Shown: one piece after another, positions 59,491 to 64,000 of the stretch
Layout of the letters: each line of letters opens with the position of its first letter
Numbering within the stretch: position 1 is the first letter of the stretch
Assembly (NCBI GenBank): GCA_963828075.1
Contig: CAWHDH010000017.1
Location: forward strand, 124,001-188,000
Direction of reading: 5' to 3'
DNA: 64,000 nucleotides
Origin: JACCYI01 sp963828075
GTDB taxonomy: Bacteria > Actinomycetota > Thermoleophilia > Solirubrobacterales > Solirubrobacteraceae
Notes under the pieces: model-generated
What the model was told of the DNA's origin: nothing
The model's input: the letters and a program-made list of their open reading frames with translations, nothing else
Databases searched by the model: none
Program-made: the position numbers and the translations under genes

Positions 59491-60630
59491 ATGCCGCGCG
59501 TGCTGCGGGCGGCTTTCACGACGGGTGCGATCGCGCTCGCGATCGGCGCCCCCGCCCAGGGCGGTCCGCAGCGAGCGGCCGGCGCCGCGACCGCTGACAC
59601 GCTCTCCGGCGTCCTGACCGTCCGCAGCCGGCTCGCGGCGGACGAGCCGGTGCGCCGCAGCCGGCTTCGCTTCGCCCTCACCGCCCGCGGGGACGTCCGG
59701 ATCCTGGGCGACCCCGACAGCGGCGACGTCTACTTCGACGCGCGGTCGGCGACCCAGGTGACGCTGAACGCGCCCGGCACCGGCGGCACGTTGGTGGAAC
59801 GCGGGCTGGCCTACGGCCCGCCGGATGCAGGACCGGCGGAACACGTGCTTCAGGGCGGGCTCGCCGCCACGACGCGGGCGCTGGCCGCCGCCGGTGACGC
59901 CTCGGTCGCCGAGTCCGAGATCGGCGGCCGGCCGGCCTGGGCCCTGCGCACCCGCACCCCAGTCAACAAGCTCGGCTACACCGGCGATCGGCTCGAGATC
60001 GCGGTCGACCGCGCCACCGGGCTCGCGCTGTTCGCGCAAGAGACCTTCCGGGGCCGCCTCGTGCGCGATCTGCGAGTGAGCAACCTGCGCGTCGACCGGC
60101 GGTTCACGCGCCGCTCGTTCGCCCCGCGGCGGCCGAGCGGGCGCGAGACGACCGTCATCGACGGCGGGTTCCGCACACGCACGCTCCGGCAGTCCGCCGG
60201 GAGGGCCGGGTACGCGCCGCTGGTGCCGAGGACGCTCCCCGACGGCTTCCGGCGTGCCCAGACGCGGTTCGCCGAACGCACGCAGCCGACCGGCACCGAA
60301 GGGCTCAACCCGCCGTCGCGCGGGGTCGTCTCGACCGCCTACCGCCGGGGGTTCGACCGCGTCCTGGTGACGACCCGCCGGCGCCTCGGCAGCGACCGGC
60401 GCTGGAGCGACCCGATCAGCGCGGGGGAGGGGTTCCGCGTCAGTGAGGCGCGCATCCGGCTGGCGCGTGGCGCGCTCGCCGGCCAGACCGCCCGGCTGGT
60501 GATCGACCCGCGCGCGATCCCGCACGTGTGGATCCTCAGCCGGGATCTGGTCGTCACGATCTCCGGACCGCTGAGCCGGGCGGAGCTGATCGCGGCCGCC
60601 GAGTCGCTGGCTGAGTACACACGTCCGTAA
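59491..60630 (+). CDS. Secreted protein with LolA/MucB-like N-terminal fold
   Basis: Exported protein of 379 aa, signal peptide to about residue 24. The mature N-terminal part has a pattern of the LolA/RseB-like half-barrel (TLSGVLTVRSRLAADE, RLRFALTARGDVRILGDPDS, ASVAESEIGGRPAWALRTRT, DRLEIAVDRATGLALFAQET). The C-terminal 160 residues are Arg-rich and beta-stranded (PRTLPDGFRRAQTRFAERTQ, and HVWILSRDLVVTISGPLSRA). LolA-like proteins bind lipids or regulate sigma factors. It lies 25 bases after the membrane protein and is probably co-transcribed with it. Confidence 0.65.
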   Translation: MPRVLRAAFTTGAIALAIGAPAQGGPQRAAGAATADTLSGVLTVRSRLAADEPVRRSRLRFALTARGDVRILGDPDSGDVYFDARSATQVTLNAPGTGGTLVERGLAYGPPDAGPAEHVLQGGLAATTRALAAAGDASVAESEIGGRPAWALRTRTPVNKLGYTGDRLEIAVDRATGLALFAQETFRGRLVRDLRVSNLRVDRRFTRRSFAPRRPSGRETTVIDGGFRTRTLRQSAGRAGYAPLVPRTLPDGFRRAQTRFAERTQPTGTEGLNPPSRGVVSTAYRRGFDRVLVTTRRRLGSDRRWSDPISAGEGFRVSEARIRLARGALAGQTARLVIDPRAIPHVWILSRDLVVTISGPLSRAELIAAAESLAEYTRP

Positions 60631-60694
60631 GTTCCGCACGCTTCTGACGGCGTCTGGACGCGCGCGTACTAGGTCGGCCCCGCTCCGTAGCCCG

Positions 60695-61213
60695 TCAGCG
60701 GGCGACGCCGAGCTCCGCGCAGAGCCGCTCGAGCAGCGAGCGCAGTCGGCGGGCGTCCGCCGCGCCGAGTACCTGCGCCCAGCGGCGCTCGGTGTCGGTG
60801 ATCGCGTCGCGCGCGACCAGCGTGGCGGCGCGGCCGCGCGGGGTCAGCCGCACGAGCTTGGACCGGCCGTCGGCGGGCGCCGGGATGCGCTCGGCGTAGC
60901 CGAGGCCCACGAGGTCGTCGACGAGGTACTGCATCGACTGCTTGGTGATCTTCGCGGCCGCGGCCATGTCGGTCAGGCGGGAGCCCTCCCCGCCGACGGT
61001 GAGGAACACGGCCTGGTGCGCCCGGCGGATGTCGCCGTAGCCGTGCGCGGCGAGCGCCTCGAAGATCGCATCGGTGAGCCCCTCGAGCGGGACCTCGAGC
61101 AGGAAGCCCAGGTTCAGCTGCGGCTCGGGCGGCAGGGGCCGGGTGAGGTCGGTCTCCGCCCCTTGACGCTGGCGGTCATCCCTGTCAGGCTCTCTGACTA
61201 TCTGGTCAGTCAT
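60695..61213 (-). CDS. MarR-family transcriptional regulator
   Basis: Regulator of 172 aa. The winged helix (about 60-135) has HQAVFLTVGGEGSRLTDMAA, recognition helix ITKQSMQYLVDDLVGLGY, and wing RIPAPADGRSKLVRLTPRGR. Dimerisation helices flank it. Its start codon lies inside the second of two GTCAG-n5-CTGAC palindromes (61184-61219), which strongly suggests autorepression. The divergent cupin gene 32 bp away is the likely co-regulated target. Confidence 0.9.
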   Translation of the reverse strand: MTDQIVREPDRDDRQRQGAETDLTRPLPPEPQLNLGFLLEVPLEGLTDAIFEALAAHGYGDIRRAHQAVFLTVGGEGSRLTDMAAAAKITKQSMQYLVDDLVGLGYAERIPAPADGRSKLVRLTPRGRAATLVARDAITDTERRWAQVLGAADARRLRSLLERLCAELGVAR

Positions 61214-61219
61214 TCTGAC
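61184..61219. promoter_or_regulatory. Paired palindromic operators between MarR and cupin genes
   Basis: GTCAGGCTCTCTGAC (61184-61198) and GTCAGTCATTCTGAC (61205-61219) are two copies of GTCAG-n5-CTGAC with identical arms, 21 bp apart. The second covers the MarR start codon (61211-61213). Two same-face sites at two helical turns are typical for MarR dimers controlling both divergent genes. Confidence 0.75.
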
Positions 61220-61245
61220 GAAAGCCTACCGAAGGGAGCGGTCGG

Positions 61246-61767
61246 ATGCAGGCGAGCACGGTCGGCGAGGGCTATGTCCTCGGTCCAGGCGAGGGCGACG
61301 CGCGGCGCTACCTCGGGCACGTCTTCGACTGGAAGGCGGTCGGCGCGCAGACGGGCGGCACGATCGCGGTGATCGAGATCGAGGGCTGGCGCGGCGGCGA
61401 GCCGCCGGTCCACTTCCACACCCTCGAGGACGAGTTCTTCTACGTGCTCGAGGGAGAGGCGACCTTCATGGTCGGCGACGAGATCCGCCGCGGTGGGCCG
61501 GGGACGTTCGTGTGGGGGCCTCGCAACGTCCGCCACGGGTTCGCGTTCGAGACCGATCGGGTGCGGATGCTCGTCGGGTTCACGCCGGCCGGCCAGGAGG
61601 AGGTCTTCCACGCCTTCAGCACGACGCACCCTGAGCGGCTGCCGGCCGCCGAGCCGGATCCCTCGACCTTCCCCGACCTCGCCGAGATGACCGCGCTGGA
61701 CGAGCGCGCCGGCGTCGTCTACGTCGGCCCGCCGCTGCGCGAACTCATGGCCGAGAGCGGGGAGTAG
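61246..61767 (+). CDS. Cupin-domain protein
   Basis: Protein of 173 aa. The cupin core has the motif PPVHFHTLEDEFFYVLEGEA (about residues 49-68, with the His/Glu metal ligands) and the second motif GPRNVRHGFAFETDRVRMLV near 91. The fold may bind a metal and a small molecule such as a flavonoid- or quercetin-like substrate, but the reaction is unknown. It is divergent from and probably controlled by the MarR regulator. Confidence 0.85.
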   Translation: MQASTVGEGYVLGPGEGDARRYLGHVFDWKAVGAQTGGTIAVIEIEGWRGGEPPVHFHTLEDEFFYVLEGEATFMVGDEIRRGGPGTFVWGPRNVRHGFAFETDRVRMLVGFTPAGQEEVFHAFSTTHPERLPAAEPDPSTFPDLAEMTALDERAGVVYVGPPLRELMAESGE

Positions 61768-61775
61768 CATTGGAC

Positions 61776-61794
61776 AGATTCATTTTCCTAATCT
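61776..61794 (+). promoter_or_regulatory. Promoter with AGATT-n9-AATCT operator
   Basis: AGATT (61776-61780) and AATCT (61790-61794) form an inverted repeat around a possible -10 TAATCT (61789-61794), directly before the ArsR-like regulator start. The region is conspicuously AT-rich for this genome. Autoregulation is likely by position. Confidence 0.45.
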
Positions 61795-61806
61795 AGGTTG
61801 GGTGGC

Positions 61807-62418
61807 GTGCCGGTCGCAGCGCCACCCAACCGTTTCGACCTCCTGGGCGAGCCCGAGCGGGTGCGGCTGGCCCTGTCGCCGATCCGCCGCCGCCTGCTGG
61901 AGCGCTTGCGCGAGCCGGCGTCCGCCACGCAGGTCGCCGCCGAACTCGGCCTCAGCCGCCAGCGCGTGAACTACCACCTGCGCGAGCTCGAGCAGGCGGG
62001 CATGCTCGAGCTCGTCGAGGAGCGCCCGCGGCGCGGCTTCACCGAGCGGATCCTCGCCGCGCGGGCCGACGCCTTCATCGTCGACCCGGGCGTGATGGGC
62101 ATGGTCGCCGAGATCGAGGCCCAGGACCGCTACGCCGCCGAGCATCTGATCGGGGCTGCATCCGCGGTCGTCCGCGACGTCGCCCGGATGCAGTCGGCCG
62201 CCCAGCGCGAGGGCACCCGGCTGCTCACGTTCACGATCGAGGCGGACGTCCGCTTCGCCGAGCCCGCCGACGTCGAGCGCTTCTGCGACCGGCTCGCCGG
62301 CCTGCTGGCCGAGACCGTGGCCGAGCATGGGACGGCGGCCGGCGGCCGGCCGTACCGGCTCGTGCTCGGCGGGCACCCAGCTTCAGTTCAATCCCCGACC
62401 GAGGAACCCATCGCATGA
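61807..62418 (+). CDS. ArsR-like winged-helix regulator with C-terminal helical domain
   Basis: Protein of about 203 aa from GTG 61807; a TTG at 61798 is the alternative, both very close to the predicted -10, so the mRNA may be nearly leaderless. The HTH is clear: LSPIRRRLLERLREPASATQ, then VAAELGLSRQRVNYHLRELE, and a wing-like ELVEERPRRGFTER. The C-terminal 120 residues resemble effector domains of ArsR/SmtB-like regulators that control SRPBCC proteins. It is ATGA-coupled to the SRPBCC gene. Confidence 0.85.
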   Translation: MPVAAPPNRFDLLGEPERVRLALSPIRRRLLERLREPASATQVAAELGLSRQRVNYHLRELEQAGMLELVEERPRRGFTERILAARADAFIVDPGVMGMVAEIEAQDRYAAEHLIGAASAVVRDVARMQSAAQREGTRLLTFTIEADVRFAEPADVERFCDRLAGLLAETVAEHGTAAGGRPYRLVLGGHPASVQSPTEEPIA

Positions 62419-63128
62419 CCGAATCTGACCCTGTCGCCGTCGAGGCGACCATCTCCGCCCCGTTCGAGACCGTGTGGAACGCGCTCCGCGACCCTGCGGA
62501 GATCCGCCGCTGGCACGGCTGGCACTACGAAGGGCTCGATGCGGAGATCGACGAGATCTACCTCGACACCGCCGAGATCGACGAGGCCGCGGGCACGATC
62601 GCGATCGCCGACGGCTCGCGCTTCATCGTCGAGGGCCGCGGCGAGCAGACCGTGGTCCGGGTCACGATGCCCGGCCCGACGGGCTATTCGGGATGGGAGG
62701 GGTTCTACGACGACATCCGCGAGGGCTGGGCCAGCTTCGTCCAGCAGCTGCGGTTCGCGCTCGAGCGGCACCCGGGCGAGGACCGCCGCACGCTGCAGTT
62801 CGGCGGCGACGGTGCCGGCCCGCTCTTCCCGGGGACGCTCGGTCTCGCCTCCGGCGATCGCCCGGGCGATCCGTACTCCGGCACGACGCCATGGGGTGAG
62901 ACGTGGACGGGCGAGACGTACTTCCGCAACGAGCACCAGATCGCCCTCACCGTCGACGGGTACGGCCCCGGCCTCGTCATCCTGCACGCGAAGCCACCGG
63001 CGGGCGAGAACGGGCACGGTGGCGGGAGGGCGATCGTCACCACGTACGGGCTCGACGACGCCGCCCACGCGGCGCTCGAGGACCGCTGGTCCGCGTGGTG
63101 GCGCGAGCAGCACGCACCTGTCCGCTAG
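62415..63128 (+). CDS. SRPBCC (AHSA1/START-like) domain protein
   Basis: Protein of 237 aa with the START-like helix-grip fold: AVEATISAPFETVWNALRDP near residue 8, EIRRWHGWHYEGLDAEIDEI near 28, then GFYDDIREGWASFVQQLRFA near 96. The C-terminal 100 residues form a second, shorter module ending in ALEDRWSAWWREQH. Such proteins bind hydrophobic ligands. The coupled ArsR-like regulator and SRPBCC protein form a common pair in actinobacteria. Confidence 0.87.
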   Translation: MTESDPVAVEATISAPFETVWNALRDPAEIRRWHGWHYEGLDAEIDEIYLDTAEIDEAAGTIAIADGSRFIVEGRGEQTVVRVTMPGPTGYSGWEGFYDDIREGWASFVQQLRFALERHPGEDRRTLQFGGDGAGPLFPGTLGLASGDRPGDPYSGTTPWGETWTGETYFRNEHQIALTVDGYGPGLVILHAKPPAGENGHGGGRAIVTTYGLDDAAHAALEDRWSAWWREQHAPVR

Positions 63129-63132
63129 ATCC

Positions 63133-63150
63133 GTGTTACCCGGGTGTTAC
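63133..63150 (+). promoter_or_regulatory. 11-bp-spaced GTGTTAC direct repeat
   Basis: GTGTTAC occurs at 63133-63139 and 63144-63150, one helical turn apart, 11 bases before the start of the small membrane protein. It could be a tandem activator site of OmpR type; no other support. Confidence 0.35.
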
Positions 63151-63160
63151 TCTCCGGCCC

Positions 63161-63319
63161 GTGCACGTGCTCGCCTATCTCGATCCGGGCACAGGCAGCA
63201 TGCTGGTTCAGCTCGTGGTGGGCGGCGCGGCCGCCGTCGCCGTCGCCGCCAAGCTCTACTGGCGCCGGATCACCAGCGTGTTTCGCAGACAGCCCACTGA
63301 GCCGGAACAAGAGAGCTGA
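63161..63319 (+). CDS. 52-aa membrane protein with DPGTGS motif
   Basis: Small protein, GTG start, with YLDPGTGSMLVQLVVGGAAA followed by AVAVAAKLYWRRITS: one membrane helix between a short outside segment and a basic inside tail. Similar tiny DPGTGS proteins recur next to glycosyltransferase or methyltransferase genes in actinobacteria. Its stop overlaps the start of the next gene (TGATG), so the two are coupled. Confidence 0.7.
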   Translation: MHVLAYLDPGTGSMLVQLVVGGAAAVAVAAKLYWRRITSVFRRQPTEPEQES

Positions 63320-64000
63320 TGGCTCCGCGGGGGCGAGACCTCGCGGCCGATAGCAGCGTCGAGGCCGGCTCGTTTCGCGACCACGACAGCCGCGTCTTCG
63401 TCACCCCCGATGGGATCTTCCGCGTCCTGAGCCCGACGGCCATGGAGGACTGGGAGGCGCTGGCGGCGAGCGGGCTGTGGCGTGAGCTGCTCCAGGAGGG
63501 GCGCGTCGTCGCGACCGAGTCGGCGGAGCTCGACGCGCTGCCGGACCTGCTCGCCACCGAGGCGGCCGGCGCCCTTCGCCACGAGCGCGTGCCGTTCGTC
63601 TCCTATCCGTACGAGTGGCCGTTCGCGATGCTCCAGGACGCGGCGCTCCTGCAGCTCGAGCTCAACCGCCGCGCCCTGCGCGCGGACCTGACCCTCAAGG
63701 ACGCCTCGCCGTACAACGTGCAGTGGCGCGGCACGGCGCCGGTCTTCATCGACGTCGGCTCGTTCGAGCGCCTCCGCCCGGCGGAGCCGTGGGCGGGCTA
63801 CCGGCAGTTCTGCATGCTCTTCCTGTATCCGCTGATGCTGCAGGCGTACAAGGACCTGCCGTTCCACGCCGTTCTGCGCGGATCGCTGGACGGGATCCCG
63901 CCGCACGACGCCCGCGCCGTCTTGTCGGGTGATCGCTTCCGCAAGGGCGTGCTGGCCAACGTCCTGCTGCACGCCAAGCTCGAGGCGCGCTACGCCGGCG
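63319..64000 (+). CDS. Methyltransferase-like (NoeA-type) protein, N-terminal part
   Basis: The gene continues beyond the window; 227 codons are visible. Recognisable segments are RVLSPTAMEDWEALAASGLW, RHERVPFVSYPYEWPFAMLQ and LTLKDASPYNVQWRGTAPVF. They resemble the N-terminal domain of NoeA-like nodulation proteins that precedes a class I methyltransferase domain. The DASPYNVQW motif also recalls aminoglycoside-kinase-like folds. The Rossmann motif expected later is outside the window. It is TGATG-coupled to the 52-aa membrane protein. Confidence 0.65.
   Translation, partial: MAPRGRDLAADSSVEAGSFRDHDSRVFVTPDGIFRVLSPTAMEDWEALAASGLWRELLQEGRVVATESAELDALPDLLATEAAGALRHERVPFVSYPYEWPFAMLQDAALLQLELNRRALRADLTLKDASPYNVQWRGTAPVFIDVGSFERLRPAEPWAGYRQFCMLFLYPLMLQAYKDLPFHAVLRGSLDGIPPHDARAVLSGDRFRKGVLANVLLHAKLEARYAG

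Noticed and set aside
1..64000. tRNA, rRNA or known riboswitch
   Set aside because: I saw no cloverleaf with a CCA-type end, no rRNA-like segment and no recognisable riboswitch core in any intergenic gap; an Infernal/tRNAscan run would be decisive.

Overview
The window is a very GC-rich chromosomal segment of an actinobacterium-like organism. Strong GC bias at third codon positions, frequent GTG/TTG starts and 4-base stop/start overlaps, LLM (F420/flavin) oxidoreductases, DUF1206 and SHOCT proteins, a zf-UBP protein and small DPGTGS-type membrane peptides best fit the class Thermoleophilia (Solirubrobacter/Conexibacter relatives). That placement is inference from gene content; no rRNA or tRNA is present to confirm it.

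Layout. (1) 1-4100: the end of a sugar ABC transporter (two permeases) coupled to a GH38 alpha-mannosidase. (2) 4107-9369: a NarL/DesR-type two-component pair, small secreted or membrane proteins, a secreted lipase, a lipoprotein, a miniature LAL-type LuxR regulator and a secreted SapA-like protein. (3) 9693-16221: GH15 glucanase, a Rho_N-like small protein, a broken AraC gene, a large secreted LTD/propeller/FG-GAP protein and a MOSC protein. (4) 16224-22997: an overlapping minus-strand operon (PHP-glycosyltransferase fusion, glycosyltransferase remnant, DUF2334 deacetylase-like protein, damaged GH63-like glucosidase) divergent from a GH31 glucosidase. (5) 23060-25528: an S33-type secreted hydrolase, a membrane protein and a winged-helix regulator behind a promoter with two matching palindromic operators. 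(6) 26151-27026: a scar made of three gene fragments, then a secreted HExxH protein and an Hcp-like protein with a DUF4157-associated motif. (7) 29814-39214: membrane and lipid-phosphate genes, a bicupin, an LPG-synthase-like membrane protein, a holin/endolysin-like pair without other phage genes, and small proteins. (8) 39239-40879: a complete IS1380-family element with a 5-bp target duplication, sitting in a cluster of REP-like palindromes. (9) 41126-44347: a 1073-aa secreted HAF-repeat protein. (10) 44380-54107: a minus-strand CoA-ligase/lyase/VOC/GST/methyltransferase operon and a plus-strand Fe-S/FAD/81-aa/LLM redox operon, separated by a secreted lyase-like protein. (11) 54124-56994: decayed genes and a cluster of GTCAACCACCCCC palindromes beside a broken ECF sigma factor. 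(12) 57074-64000: SHOCT-type proteins, secreted and membrane proteins, a MarR/cupin divergent pair with paired operators, a regulator-SRPBCC pair, a tiny membrane protein and the start of a methyltransferase-like gene.

Themes. Carbohydrate processing dominates the first third (GH38, GH15, GH63-like, GH31). Several genes carry frameshifts, fusions or internal deletions. Some, above all three successive frame steps in the DoxX-like gene, look like lost bases in G/C runs and may be sequence errors. Others (the 26.6-kb chimera, the mini-LAL, the sigma factor) need larger changes and look like real decay.
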